Source: Gnetum montanum
Lineage: Eukaryota > Streptophyta > Gnetopsida > Gnetales > Gnetaceae
Assembly (NCBI GenBank): GCA_015680685.1
Contig: MNCI01006817.1
Location: forward strand, 23,270 to 87,269
DNA: 64,000 nt
Reading direction: 5' to 3'
Below are positions 21,131-34,195 of this stretch, piece after piece (positions within the stretch are counted from its first letter, which is position 1; each line of letters opens with the position of its first letter). The notes beneath the pieces were generated by a model. That model searched no databases. It had not been told where the DNA came from and saw only the letters and a program-made list of their open reading frames with translations. A program made the translations under genes and the position numbers.

Positions 21131-21929
21131 CTAAATCAAATGATAAGGGGTGTGACATCTACTAATATGAGCATCCAAAGGATTTTTGCCCATTCCTGTT
21201 ACACTTAAATGAATATTGGATTTATGATTTAAACTTGAAATTCATTTAGAGTTAAGAACCTAGTAGGTTTCCTCATGCATAAGGCAACTAGAGGTAGTAG
21301 TTTCACCAATAATAGTACTTTCCAAGTGAGATACCATCTCAACCTCAAGATTACTATTAATAGTAGCACAACCCATAGTTATGGGGGATGCCACCACTAA
21401 GGTAGTAGTATCCCTGTAGATAGCTAAAACCATATGGATACTATGTCTAACAACCTTTGTTACCTATTAGCTCCATTATTCATGCATCTACCCATAACTA
21501 TTATCCTCTAGAGTACCATAAAGCTATACTCCATGAGCTAAATCTTCTTTTACCTATGATCCTCATCATTCATAGCACCATTCAAAACATGCCTCCACAC
21601 CTTTGTTTCTTGTATTACTAATGCACGATAAAGTATCATTAAAATCTCAATAATGGAAAGCCACTAGAGTTGTGGACTTTTAGGTGGAAAATAAATTAAG
21701 TCTTTCCAAGTAAAATCCTTAGAAATGGTCAATCTTTAGGCTAAAGAATCTACCAAAATCATTTTAGACATTCATGGCTATGGAATCTACTCAAACTATT
21801 TCTATGATATCTAACAAGTAGCCTTCAAATCAAATAGCCCAAAACATGCAAATTGTCATGCTAACACATGCATTAATAGACTGGATTAAGGTAGGTCATC
21901 TTCCTTGGAAAAGAACCAAACTAGGAAGT

Positions 21930-24900
21930 CCTTTGATTTATTTGTAAATTGTAGGAAAGAAGCCATGCAAAGCTCTACTAGACTTAGGCTCTAGAATAAA
22001 TTTGATTTCATAAGAGATTTATAAGGCATGGAAACTACCTCTACTTAGAAAATGCAATATCAAGTTAGAGCTTCTAGACTAATCCATCATTTTTTCATTA
22101 GGATTTGTAGAAGATATTGTAGCCATCATCATTGGTTGGTCCTATCTAGTGGAGTTTCTAATAATCCATGTTGATAATTGAAAGAGAAACGTTCTCATCA
22201 TTATGATAAGAGCTTAGTTAAGTATCATTAATGCCAAGCATAGGATTAAAGACCTCTTATTAAAAATTTTCAAGGAAAAAGTATTTGAGAAGATTGGAAT
22301 GAAATAAGTTTCAATCATTGTGTATAGTGACACAAGGTGCAATTGCATATAGAAAATATGGATTCTCAAAAGTAGAGTAGTCATAGCATGTAAATCATAT
22401 GCTAAATCAACAAACAATCAAAGATTCTTGTATGTAGCAACTATAGAGTAGGAATGCACTTAGTGATTGACAACAGATGATAGGTTCACTTCAAAAATAT
22501 GCATGAAATCCATAGAAATCCTTAGAAGTGACTATATTAATAAGATGAATGATATTGAGCAAATCATACACCAAATCTTATACACAAAACTTAGAAGAAA
22601 AGTAGAAGAAGATTAGGGAGAGCTAAACATTCTAAAAATCTCTAGAATTAAAAGAATTTCAAGAATATTTAGAGTATATGTTCCTAAACAATGAGAAACT
22701 AGTAATCATCAATATCCAACTTACTATGCACCAAAAAGAGAAGTTTCTAAAGGTAATCAATAGATAGCCAATAGCCTTTTCCTAGGCATATGATGAAATA
22801 ACTAGATTCATGCATATGCTAGCACAGGACTAACATAGACTCCAGCATCAAGCCCAAGAGATAGCTATAAAGGAGATTGAATCCAAAACTCAAATAGGTT
22901 GTTAAGGAAGTAAAAAAGCTCCTTAAGGTAGGATTCATCTATCTTGTGATAGACAATGAGTGGGTTAGTTCACTTATGATTGTGCCCAAGAAATGTAGGC
23001 AATGAAGGGTCTACATTGATTTTAGGGTGTTGAACATAGCTACTTTTATGAATAAATTTTCTTTATCATTTATGGATCAAGTGTTAAACATCATCACAAG
23101 GCATACATACTATAATTTTTTGGATGGCTATCGTGGTTATAATCATATTTAGATCACTCTAGAAGACTAAGCTAAAATAATGTTCACAAGTCCTTAGGAG
23201 ACATTTGCATATAGTAAGATGATCTTTGGCCTGTGCAATGCTATTGTGACTTTTCAATACGTAATCCTTAGCATTTTTAATAGCAAATTAGTAGTAGTAT
23301 TAAAATATTTATTGATGACTTCTCCACCTATGGGGCTAATCTTGAATAAGCATTGGACTATCTTAAGTAGGTTTTAGTGATGCATGGAAATTAATCTGAA
23401 GCTTAATTGGCAGAAAATCCATTTGATGGTCTTGGAAGACATTGTCTTGGGATACCAAATTTCAAAGAAAGATACTAAGGTAGACCTAAAAAAATAAGGA
23501 TAACCCAAGGAATTACATGATTACCATAGATTATTAAATATATTAGTACCTTCCTTGGACACACTAGTTACTATAGAAGATTCATTAAGAACTTCTTCAA
23601 TATTGTTAAACCATTGGTAGATTTGACAAAAAAGGATGCATCATTTAAATGGACTGAGGGATGTAAGCAAGCATTCCAATTCTTAAAGTAGAAGCTTGTA
23701 GAAATTCCAATTCCATGAGCATTAGTCTCATACAAACTATTCCACATTATGAAAGATGTACCTAATTTTCTCTTTGGAGCAATGCTCACATCATTAGATG
23801 ATCAAAAATGTCCATCCTATATCTACTATACAAGCAGAAGCATTGAAGGTACATAGTTGAACTACACCACTGTAGAGAAGGAATCATTGCCAGTGGTGTA
23901 TGCTCTTGAAAAATTTAGGCATTATATGCTTGGGTGCTCCATATTTGTGCACATAGATCATAGTTCCATTTGCTTTCTAATGAACAAATGAGTAGGTATC
24001 CCTCATATGATATGGTGGCTAGTGATCTTGTAGGAGTTCAATATTACATTGGTGGATAGAAAGGAAACTAATAATGTAGTTTCTAATCATCTATCTCAAT
24101 TAAGATGGGATAATAAGGTTGATGAGGAGCCTCTTTTCAATGAATTCCTTAATTAAGATGCTCATGAGGACCCTTGTAAAGGCCATTATGTTGGAAGGAA
24201 AACAACCATAAAAGTTTCTAATGGTAGGGTATCTTTTATCAATATTCTTTAGGGGTGTCCTTTACTTACTCTTTTGAACACTGACAAAGAGATGCAAGAA
24301 TGAGTGTTAGAATGGAAGAAATCCAATAGTGGATTTATCCACTAGAGCCTTTCAACTTGTAAAAAATTAACTTCATTAGTCTAATCTTACCCATGTTGGA
24401 AATCTTACATCATCATTACTATTGATTATTATATGAAATATGTATAGGCTACTATTGTCAAAGATTGTACTTCTATAACTATAGCCTAAGTTTTAGTAAT
24501 AAGTTGTAAATATGTTTGGTGTGCCTATGATACTAATTTTTAATAATGAAATCCATTTTACAAGTGACACATTTAAAAAGTTGATGTGATGCTTGGGGGT
24601 GAAGCATAAACTTACAAAATCCTATCACCTTCAAGCTAATGGTCAAGTAGATGTGACAATTAGGGAGATTACATCAATCCTAACTAGGACAATTAGTAGA
24701 TATAAAAGAGATTAGAGCATGAAGCTCAATGATGTCTTATAAGCCTATCATTCCACATGGAAAGTTCCTATAAACTATCCCACTATGAGCTAATATATGA
24801 CAAGTTACCAAAACTCCTAATTAAAACTTAAATTTGTACATTGAATGCCATAAGTCACCTCAACCTGGACATCAACCTAGCATAGAAAAAATGACTAATA

Positions 24901-25190
24901 ACCCTCAATGTGCTAGATGAAATTAGAAGAGTAACCCTCAGGATGAATGAAGTGCATAAGACATATAACAAAAATTGTCATGATGTTAAGATTTGAAAGG
25001 TAGAATTAGGAGACAAGGTTCTCTATTAAAATCCCACTCATATACCTTAATGAATGATATTTCAGACATTGTGAAGGGAATCTTACATCATACATTCTAC
25101 CTCTCCCTATGGTATCATGAAGATTTACCACCTAGCTAGCCTTGATAAGCATATACTAATTAGCACATAATAGGTAAAACATTTTATAGA
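21930..25190 (+). pseudogene. pol (protease, RT, RNase H, integrase) of the large element
   Basis: Domains in order: an aspartic protease with CKALLDLGSRINLISYEIY (active-site DTG now DLG); RT with EWVSSLMIVPKK, VYIDFRVLN, YYNFLDGYRGYNHI and FGLCNAIVTFQ (about 22960-23260), the catalytic DD motif being obscured; RNase H with LFGAMLTSLDD, LNYTTVEKESLPVVYALEKFRHYMLG and FVHIDHSS; integrase with FGVPMILIFNNEIHF and LTKSYHLQANGQVDVTIRE, then a C-terminal part to about 25190. Domain order PR-RT-RH-IN marks it as Ty3/gypsy, and the sequences are Athila-like. Stops and frameshifts throughout make it inactive. Confidence 0.85.
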
Positions 25191-27299
25191 CTTCCAAGTA
25201 ATCACAGCTTACAATGATACCTCAATGTAAGGCCAAGGAAACTTCATCTATAATATCTTCTCCTTCCAACCCAATTATGAGGGAGATACCCATACAACCC
25301 AACACCTTAAGAGTATATATTTTTTATCTTTTTTATTTTGTACTATTCTTTTGATTTTTATGTTCTTAATATGTTTTCCATTTCTTGTAAATTTTTTACT
25401 TCTTTCAGCATTTTTATTTTCTTTAATCATTTACATATTTTACCCTTTTATTTATTATTGTCATTGCATTAAATGAGGATTATCATTTGTTTGAATAAGC
25501 TAAAATTATTATTGAAACTATGTTCTGTGCTAATGATGTATTAATTAAATGATGGTATAAGGAAGTGATTTCATGACATATATCCCTCCATTCCATAAAT
25601 AATAGGTACATATCATTAAAGAAATATGACTCTTTTACATTGAAAGTAAAACAAATTTATGATTTTTCTACTTGAAGGAAGGGAGAAGGTTTAAGAGGAA
25701 ATGGAAAAGGGTATGGCATTAATAAAATTTGTTGATTCTTTAAGCTTTTCTTGTCGGTCTCCTCACATTGTGTGATAGTACCATTGCTCATGTTTTATTC
25801 TTGAATGGAAGAATGTTCTTGAATAACTGTTACCTTTCTAGGTCACTAGAAAGACATGTTACCCATACCTGAAGGTAGTCCTCTAGTAAGGTTAATACAT
25901 TAATTAATTAATTCATACTTGCAGGAATCTCTAATTTGATCCATTATTTCCAAAAATGGAGAATGACATCTTAGAGAGATGTATCTATTCTATAATTATC
26001 ATCAAGAAGATGTAACACTCAAAATCAAGGATATTATCATATCCTACTAAGTGGAGGGCATAGTAGAAGCCTTGGAATTGCCTAATATTAGAGTAGACTT
26101 TGTATAGGTATTCACCCAAGTAGATATTAAGGTAAAGAAGGAATGATTATAGTTGTGCTATAGAGTGGATCACAAGGAGTATGGTGCCCTTACCAAGGTA
26201 AAGAGGATCTACTTAAAGATTAAGCTCTACCATATGAAACTCATTGTACAACCAAATAAGATCATCTTTTTCTCTACTTAGGTATGTGCTTCTATTAGTG
26301 GAAAATTCATTGTCAATGTATCTGTATTAAGCTTCCTAAAGATAGAAAAATTATTTAAGAAGATTGAAAAGGATAGGAAGACACTCCTCTTTCCATTTTA
26401 TCATTATCATCTTAGCCTTATTCCATCTAAATGGGGTTAGCTATAAGAGTTCTTTTTCATTATTCACCTCTATGAAGTTCTTTTTCTCCATTCATTAAAG
26501 CAGTTTTTTGATATTGGATAGTATTTTATACTTCATCACTTCATTAGCATGTTTCCTTTGGAATGTTTTTTCTCTTTAATTTCATCCAAAATGCTCTTTC
26601 TAAGTTTTTGAATGTAATTTTTCATTTGGCTTGAAATTAAATTTGTAGAGCAATCATAATTCTAAGTGCATTCATGAAGAAATTATTCTCTAAATAAGAA
26701 GATGTTATCTTCTTTCAGTTTTCACCAATTTATGAATTTAGTCCCTTTTCTCGTGCTACCTTTAAAGTTATGTATAGTTAAATCCATGATCATTAGTTGA
26801 TGATGAGTTGCAAGGCCTCTCTAGGTATGACCTTGTAGTCTTTACACATGCCCCAATCTCTTTTACACAGTAAGAAATAAACAATTTGTGTTTTATTCAT
26901 ACCACTACTCATCTTTCCATGTCTTATCAAAAAATTATACAAAAGGGAAGGGATAGCTTGCTATACCAGTGATGTGCTTTGTAAGGCTCTTACCAATTAT
27001 TGTCATGAGATAATAAAAGAAAAGGTACTAGTAGTATTTTAAGAGGAAGAACCATCATTGCCAACACTTATATGCAAAATAACTAAAGTTGTAGAGTGCC
27101 TAAGACAACTTAGGAAGCAGTAATAACAACAAGATTTTTTTGGTGGTGAATCATCAATCTACCATCCAGCCTTGAGCCATATTAATGAGGTTTCCAAGAC
27201 CAATAGTTGTCTAATGAATGACTTGAGTAATATATTTTTCTCATAATGAGCCTAGGTTATTATTTGTATTGACCCTACTATGAAGAAAGTCATGGTATC
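25190..27299 (+). mobile_element. post-pol region of the large element, left part
   Basis: No enzyme domain. GAAAGACATGTTACCCATACCTGAAGG at about 25847-25873 matches the related regions at about 926-952 and, inverted, about 42050-42075, so it is a family-conserved non-coding block. Around 26040-26260 a weak coding signal appears (ELPNIRVDFV; IYLKIKLYHMKLIVQPNKI). Athila elements carry an extra ORF in this position, but nothing here proves an envelope-like protein. Confidence 0.5.
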
Positions 27300-27304
27300 C
27301 TTAC
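27300..27304. repeat. target-site duplication CTTAC (left copy)
   Basis: CTTAC directly precedes the LTR end at 27305, and the identical CTTAC follows the other end at 29138-29142. This five-base duplication fixes the limits of the nested element. Confidence 0.85.
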
Positions 27305-28019
27305 TAATGAGTGGCGAGGTACCCCTACACTCAACCATACAAATACGAGCGTTACATGCATGATCCGATCGAACTCCACAGACTAAGTGCCTACACGCCT
27401 CATGGCACACTTAAGGTTAATCATTCGTTGTCTTCCTAGACTTACTTATATTTGTCACGGTTGTATGGTTAAGTAAGTCTGAGGTATATGATTTTTATAT
27501 CTTTTCTGTTTTATCTCCTATGCTNNNNNNNNNNNNNNNNNNNNNNNNNNNNNNNNNNNNNNNNNNNNNNNNNNNNNNNNNNNNNNNNNNNNNNNNNNNN
27601 NNNNNNNNNNNNNNNNNNNNNNNNNNNNNNNNNNNNNNNNNNNNNNNNNNNNNNNNNNNNNNNNNNNNNNNNNNNNNNNNNNNNNNNNNNNNNNNNNNNN
27701 NNNNNNNNNNNNNNNNNNNNNNNNNNNNNNNNNNNNNNNNNNNNNNNNNNNNNNNNNNNNNNNNNNNNNNNNNNNNNNNNNNNNNNNNNNNNNNNNNNNN
27801 NNNNNNNNNNNNNNNNNNNNNNNNNNNNNNNNNNNNNNNNNNNNNNNNNNNNNNNNNNNNNNNNNNNNNNNNNNNNNNNNNNNNNNNNNNNNNNNNNNNN
27901 NNNNNNNNNNNNNNCCTAGAATTCAAACAAGGGAGAGCCACCTCTTATTTATAGATTTGACAGTGCACCATGATATCGCGTATGCGATATCGCGGCCCAT
28001 GCGATATCGCATCCCATCA
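27305..28019 (-). repeat. 3' LTR of the nested element (contains assembly gap)
   Basis: On the minus strand it starts TGATGGGATGCGATATCGC and ends GGTACCTCGCCACTCATTA. U3 has four GCGATATCGC-type palindromes (27971-28010) before CTATAAATAAGAGG. N bases at 27525-27914 replace an unknown stretch. Confidence 0.85.
27525..27914. other. assembly gap (390 N)
   Basis: A run of unspecified bases inside an LTR. Open frames that cross it are meaningless. Confidence 0.99.
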
Positions 28020-28904
28020 TACCCCCATGACTGAATAAAAACTCGTCCTCGAGTTTCTTACAAAATATTGGGATGGTATGGGATTATTGACTCAAATGGA
28101 ACTAATGGTGAATGGGATGATATGTGAACGAATCATCATTACAAGATAAGACAAGACTAGTGTTCATGACAATAGGAGTGAACACTTTATACATTTGACA
28201 TCAAGCCTTATTTGGCAGCTGAGAAAGAGAGAGAGAAAGAAGTTTTGATGCTACCAATGCCAAGATTGTGCCTTTCTTTGTCCATCCATAAGCGCACCAT
28301 CGGTCTTGCTCCTTGCATAGCTTCTTTCAGCACTGCTCCATTCCATGTGTTCCCTCTAGATCCAATCCATTGTTGTATGATTGCCATTTGCACACACAAC
28401 ACAGTCTTTATATTAGCAAGGGTAAATGAATCATAATGCAATTGATACCTTGCTTTGGTGAAAGGTCCATTGGCTGAGTTGTGGTATGGCTGATACGAAT
28501 CTGGAGATATATTCATGCTGGTGACTACTGAAGGTGTAGGGGTTAGGAGAAAATTGAAAAAATTTACGTCTGGACCCCCATGACTAAGAGCGAACCTCCG
28601 GTGGTGATAGAATGGAGAAAGAATAAAGAACAAGAAAGATGGAGAAAAAGAGACAACTATAATGTCGGTGAAATTGATGTCAAGATGGAAATGAACAAAA
28701 TAATATAGAGTGCAAAAATGTTAGGGGAAAGAATTTAATTGATGCACCAAATAGGAATGCTAGTGGGTCCTCCCCAAAGCAGGCTCATGCCCTTAATGCC
28801 TTGAAAAACCAAAATTCAAAGAGTCCATAGGCTATGGGAATGTCATTTGGAACAAGAGTTAAAGTCTTAACCACAAGAATTTACTACAAAGAAAATAATG
28901 CATT

Positions 28905-29137
28905 TATATAGATTTGACAGCACACTGCGATATCGCATATGCGATATTGCAGGGGAAGACGCGATATCGCGTACGTGATATTGTGGGGGATGCAATATCA
29001 TGTAGGCTACGGTCTAGGCCTAGAATTCAAACAAGGGAGAGCTGCCTCTTATTTATAGATTTGATAGAGCACTATGGTATCACGTACGCAATATCGTGGC
29101 GGACGCAATATTGCATATGCAATATTGCAGCCCATCA
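28905..29137 (-). repeat. truncated 5' LTR with doubled U3 palindrome arrays
   Basis: On the minus strand: TGATGGGCTGCAATATTGC, a first array of ATATTGC/GATATTGC words, CTATAAATAAGAGG and CCCTTGTTTGAATTCTAGG. A second array then follows (GCGATATCGCG, GCATATGCGATATCGC) with its own TATATAAAT, leading into internal DNA. Two U3-like segments are joined at about 29020, at or near GGCCTAG. Confidence 0.7.
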
Positions 29138-30934
29138 CTTACCTACTAAGAAATTTCTAGAAATATTGGGTAATTTCATGGCCTTCTCTATAGTCTTGAA
29201 GAAAAGAAAAATGCAATAATCTTAGTCATACCACATAAGTGAGAAGAGATAGCTAGAGAAGTTATGGTTGATAGAGTAGAAGAAGTATTAAGAGCTTCTG
29301 TGACACTAGTGCTCAATATTGCTACCATAATAGAAATTAAAGTGTCTGAAGAAGTTAGAAGTAGAGGAATGACCATAACTCAATATGAGAAGGTGCTTCA
29401 ATGAATACTGAATTTCAAACAACCAATTTTGAAAATCTTTGATATTTTAGAATATATCTTAGTGACTTGGTCAAAGTTTTTGGAGACAAGAAATAAGTTA
29501 TTAATCATAGAATTGAAACATAAGGAAGCTACCAACATCAAAGAAAGCTTGGTAGAAAAATTTGCTAATCTAAGAGGCCTCTTATCTAATCTAGTTATCC
29601 TACTACTTGAAGTAACATGTGGCAAAGCTTCTCAAGAGCTTTAGAAAAAGTTAAAAGAAATTAAGTATGAGAAGGAAAGAGTGGTCTAGGATGCATTATT
29701 ATCAAAAACTATATTAAACACTACAAATAATGGCATCTTCTAGACACATAGAGTAAGCCACTCACAAAGGAAAACCAATATCTACACAAAGAAAAATTAG
29801 AAGAATACCATAGACAATAGCAAAAATAACTTGCTAGAGTGAACTAAACTATTAGAAGGTTAGTAATTGAGAATAGAAATTTATCAATGGAGAAGGTTCA
29901 CACCATTCACTAGAAAATAGCTATTAAAATTATTTCCTAAAAGAACAAGGTCCTAAAACAAGAGAAGCTAAGAAATCACTATAAGGATTAGGTTAGCATG
30001 CTTAAGGAGGTGAAAAAGTAAGAAATTAAAATAACAAAGGAAAAAATGAACAATGCCTTCTAGTAGCTCCAACAACATGATGATGCATGGTAATCCATCT
30101 TCAATACACTAAACACATATATTCAAACAAAAATTTGTATGAAGGAGCTGCACATAGAAGGCATGATAGAATATATGGAGTTGACCAACCTTCTTTATGT
30201 AAATATAGTGATGTTAATTATAGGGGGGCCAAGATTAGAATTGAAGAAGTAGGTAGTCAACTTGTACCTCCTATATGAGGTGGAGTTCAAGCTCCATAAG
30301 GAAACTACATAGAGGCTAAAGATAGCTAATGTAGAACTTGAGGTTCTCATATCTAAGTTTGAAGATTAATGATCAGTCACAAAGAACCTAACAAAGAGAA
30401 TGATAAACCACTAGGAGCTGTAAAATACTATGTAAGCATTCAACATTGAATGTAAGTAATTCATACCCTAGTTTGTCAATGCTAAGAAGCTTGTGAGATG
30501 TTCCTATAGCTTCAAGTTTAGGAACTACCACTTGGACTATCAATGGTTCCTAGGACATGGAAGAGAAAATGAAGTCATTACTAGGTGCCTTTCAAATAAT
30601 AGAAGAAGCAACAACAATAATGGAACAACCAAGATCACTAATAGAACTAATGCAAGAGGAGCATTCACTAGAATATCAAGAGCCTCCATCTCCTAGAACC
30701 ACTAAAAGCATCTATCTTGGCTTAGTTTTGTACATAGTAGCTAATTCATTTTTTGTTAAGTATTCAATTTTGTTAAATATCAATATAAACACTTAAATAA
30801 TTTTTATAATGTGGCACTTATGTCTTGTCAACTCTATTAGTCAATAATTAGTTCCATACTTTCCTAACATTTATATAAAACTTGGTCTTACTTTTTTTAA
30901 CTTAAGGATGAGTTTTTAGTCAATCATGGAGGTA
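29138..30934 (+). pseudogene. coiled-coil-type ORF remnant between pol and 3' LTR of the large element
   Basis: After the nested element the host element resumes. Broken frames encode helical, charged sequence: LIIELKHKEATNIKESLVEKFANLRG (cited only in part; about 29500-29580), RRLVIENRNLSMEKVH (about 29855-29905) and VNAKKLVRCSYSFKFRN (about 30475-30530). They suggest a coiled-coil protein. A similar lysine/glutamate-rich piece is found at about 61250-61480. No membrane segment that would support an envelope protein was seen. Family and function are unknown. The PPT, CAATCATGGAGGTA, closes the region. Confidence 0.45.
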
Positions 30935-31756
30935 TGATAAAACTTAGTAAGTTAGTTACATGAACAAGTATGCATTGATCCAACCTCATTGACTCTTATG
31001 CATCAATGCATCCTATGATGTGTTGATGCATATGCATTGATGCTATATTGTAGTTTTCATATATAAATACATGCATCCACTATATTTATGACATATTTTG
31101 GTTAGCAGAATAGCCAAAATCTTGTAGTTTTATTCTATAAAAGTTAGAATTCTTCTCCTATGAGTGCTTATAGTGTGGATTGAATGAATTGTATGAAATT
31201 TTATTGAAATGAACTATGTACCTAGACACATATGCATGACGAACATAAAATCAAGATTTCTTTTCTCCATTGTAGCATTCCAACCAAACCTTAATTTACT
31301 TTCTTACACTTTACATACCCTTTACTTTCTTGCAATTTAGGAACTAAATATTTTATTCTATAATAGAAATTGAGTGTGAGAACTTCAAACATAACATATT
31401 AATATTTGTTAATTCTAGTAGTATATACTTAATAAACCAACAATGTTAGTATAAGTTTAGGATATGTATGAAAAATGCGAATAGATACTTATTTCTTAGG
31501 CTAGTTTAGACTTCTCTTCTGCACTTAGATAATTAGTTTAATATTTTAAATAATAATAAACTCATCATATGCCTTAATCATACTTAACCATAATACTTAA
31601 ATTAACACAAGTTATGATTAGATAGACAATGATTAATGATCTCATGCTTAAGTATCTAGGATATCTTGCTAGTCTAATTCATAGAACTTAACCAAATTGT
31701 ACATAAACACTTATGATTTATATGGTTGGGTGTAGGATTTACTTTGTCATTCATCA
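30935..31756 (+). repeat. 3' LTR of the large element
   Basis: Starts TGATAAAACTTAG directly after the PPT and ends GTCATTCATCA. U3 shows GCATTGATCC, GCATCAATGC and TGATGCATATGCATTGATGC words (about 30970-31050), then a TATATAAATAC TATA box (about 31063-31073). Colinear with 18334-19176 but clearly diverged from it. Confidence 0.85.
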
Positions 31757-31789
31757 CATATGGTTCTCAAGGTCTTAAGGGAGGGAGAT

Positions 31790-33700
31790 AATATTTTTTC
31801 CTTCAAATATGATTTTAAATCATTTAATCCTATTGCAAATGATGTTACCAATTATTATGTTTTTTTTTTCTTAGGACGTAGAGCATGTCCTTCCCATTCA
31901 ATTCCATGGTTAAGTTATTTTTATGAAATTTCATAGGACTAACAAATCTTCTAAGGCTATATTGCATTTGTCATGTAGTTAGAGAGTTTTCCTTAGATAC
32001 TATTTTTTACATGTAAAGATGTAAGCAACTTGTTCATGTTATGTGCCAAGTTTTCTTTATTTTTTCTCAACTCATACAAAGGGATGTAGTGGTTATGTTA
32101 TTTTACTACATCTAAAGTAGAAAACTCATGTTATGGATTATGATATTGATAATTTAGGTAGTTTAGTATACATTATTATTTTCTAAATTAACTATTTTTT
32201 ATCCATATATGCTCTTAATAATATGAAGCTAAAAGCTATGACTTGGGAAAACATTCTACATGAGCTACTAAAAATTCCTTTTATCATGGTAGGTAACTTC
32301 AATTTTATCTCTTATGAATCAAATAAAATTGATGGTCGACTATTTTTCACTATTTTATAAAACATTTTTATTTAGTATTACATCAAGTAAATATTTCATA
32401 TTATTGATCCTATAGAAAATAAGACTAATAAGTTTAGTAAGAAATGCTTTATCTATATTTATTTAAGATCAATCTCTAATATAATTTTGTCCAAACGTAA
32501 TAGAGTTATTATCTTATCAATATCTTTTTTCAATTCTAATTTTAGGATAGATCTTCTTGTTCAAGCCTTCTCCCATTTCATTTTATCTAATCATACTCCC
32601 ATTATTTTTCATATAATAACTAAAGATATATAACTAGTTGAATCACTTTCATATTTCTTTATTTTTAATTCTTCATTTCTTAGTAGCAATGTTTGCTATA
32701 GATTTCTTACTTAGAATGAAAATATTTTTCTTCTTCCAAGAGGTGAAACAAGTTGGATTTAGTGGTGGAATATGTTACAACAAAAAAAATTTGACATTAG
32801 AAATTGAATAGATTGGTGTGGAATAGTTTTACTTTAAGAACCATGGGCCTTCAAAGAATCTACAGTGCATTAGGTAGTCTTTTCTATCACTGAAAGACTT
32901 AATAGGTTTGTTACCAAGTGAGAATGAATGAAAGCGAGCAATTATGTATAAATATTAGATCCAATGTTGGATCTAAGAAAAAATTTGAGAAGTGATACAA
33001 AAACCAATATAAAATATGGTTAAAAACTGAAAATTTTATATTGATCTTCATAAGTACAAGGTAGGAAAATATAGATTGGAAACCCTATATAACTTTTAAA
33101 GCATGGAACTATGGACATTCTTAGAATTTCCTTGAAAGTGTTGTTTGAGATTTGATGCACAAGTAGGTAGGGTGTGTTCTACAATTAATCTAAAAAAGTA
33201 TTGCTTGATCGATCTATGGGCTATAATAGGTTCTCAGTTCTCTCGATGATCAATGCTAGGAGGAAATAGCTTTGGGCTCTTAGATTTCTCTACTTCAAAA
33301 ATTCTTACATTCAGAAGAGTTTTGAAGATCTAAAATTCTCTCAAAATGGTGTTGATTCTTGTTTAAAAAGGTCATGGTTTTTTTTTCTATGTTGACATGG
33401 CTTGGACAAGTTTCTAGGTATTATAGATAGCAATTTTAAGTAATGACATTGGAAATGCTAGTGTTTTTTATATTATGAACTTGATTACACTATTTTAGCA
33501 TAATTCATGGTGTTTTTCATGTTCCACAACATGAATTATACTTTACAAAGTTGGAATGCTATGGGATTTTGGAAAAATAGGGCTATGAGATTAATTTTCT
33601 AAAGGGAAATTGAGGCATTTGTTTTTTCTCTCAAATCTCATTAAAATTACATGACAAAATTTTATCACAAGACTTTCCTATTTAGAACTAAAATTTTCTT
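31790..33700 (+). pseudogene. LINE (non-LTR retrotransposon) endonuclease-region remnant
   Basis: Between about 32230 and 33350, broken frames give LLKIPFIMVGNFNFISYE, which matches the GDFN motif of the APE-type endonuclease of plant L1 elements. Next come CFIYIYLRS and SHFILSNHTPIIFHI, which matches the SDH-P-I motif that closes the domain. A stretch like the L1 linker to RT follows (PRGETSWI; LNRFVTK). The RT itself is not legible. Stops are numerous. Plus strand. Confidence 0.55.
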
Positions 33701-34157
33701 CAAGATGTTTCATTAGCTCCTCTTTGTTGATGTTTTGAGGCTTAACCCAAAAGCCATTAATAAAGAATGCAAAATGCCACCATAGGTTCATCATCAATTC
33801 TTCTTTCTCCACACTTGATTCTATGGATATCAAACCATGCCAAGGATTACTCACGATGATGAAGTAAGGTTAAAATAGAATGAAGATAATTTAGAGTGAG
33901 GTATTTTGGATAAATTGGATATCTAGCAAAGGTTAAGTAGGCTAAAAAAGAATTTCAAATGTTTTAATATCATGGTCATGACATAGTGATGTGCTCACTA
34001 TTAATGAGCTCTTCACACTTCATGTTTGGTTGACTTGTTACATATGCTTGAATTTGAAGAAACTTGTGCTTTGGTATTGGCTACTTTGGCTAGTTGGATC
34101 TTTTTTTGAGCCATTATTTTACTTTTTTTAGGCTACTTTGATCTCTTGGATTTCTTA

Positions 34158-34195
<38 letters not shown>

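Larger units (their letters stand above)
27305..29137 (-). mobile_element. nested, internally deleted Athila-like element
   Basis: Minus-strand unit bounded by a perfect CTTAC target duplication. In its own direction it has a truncated 5' LTR (29137 down to about 28905, U3 and TATA only, with two joined U3 segments), then only the 3' internal region (about 28904-28020), a PPT (TCATGGGGGTA, 28030-28020), and the 3' LTR (28019-27305). PBS, gag and pol are all missing. Internal sequence matches 1340-1600 and 41570-41620. A run of 390 N (27525-27914) hides part of the 3' LTR. Confidence 0.8.
18334..31756 (+). mobile_element. near-complete Athila-like Ty3/gypsy element with a nested insertion
   Basis: The order is 5' LTR (18334-19176), tRNA-Asp-type PBS (19178-19195), gag (about 20280-21100), protease, RT, RNase H and integrase (about 21940-25100), a long post-pol region, PPT (about 30922-30934) and 3' LTR (30935-31756). 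The flanks CACAT (18329-18333) and CATAT (31757-31761) agree at four of five bases, as expected for an aged target duplication. Without the nested 1.83 kb element and its extra CTTAC copy, the length is about 11.6 kb, within the Athila range. Every reading frame has many stops, so it is dead. TAG and TAA codons often replace CAG/CAA-like positions, which points to decay by C-to-T change. Confidence 0.85.

Noticed and set aside
27488-27954. Open frames crossing the N run
   Set aside because: They consist almost wholly of unspecified bases.
34161-34191. (TC)n as a GAGA-type regulatory site
   Set aside because: No nearby gene; an ordinary microsatellite is sufficient.
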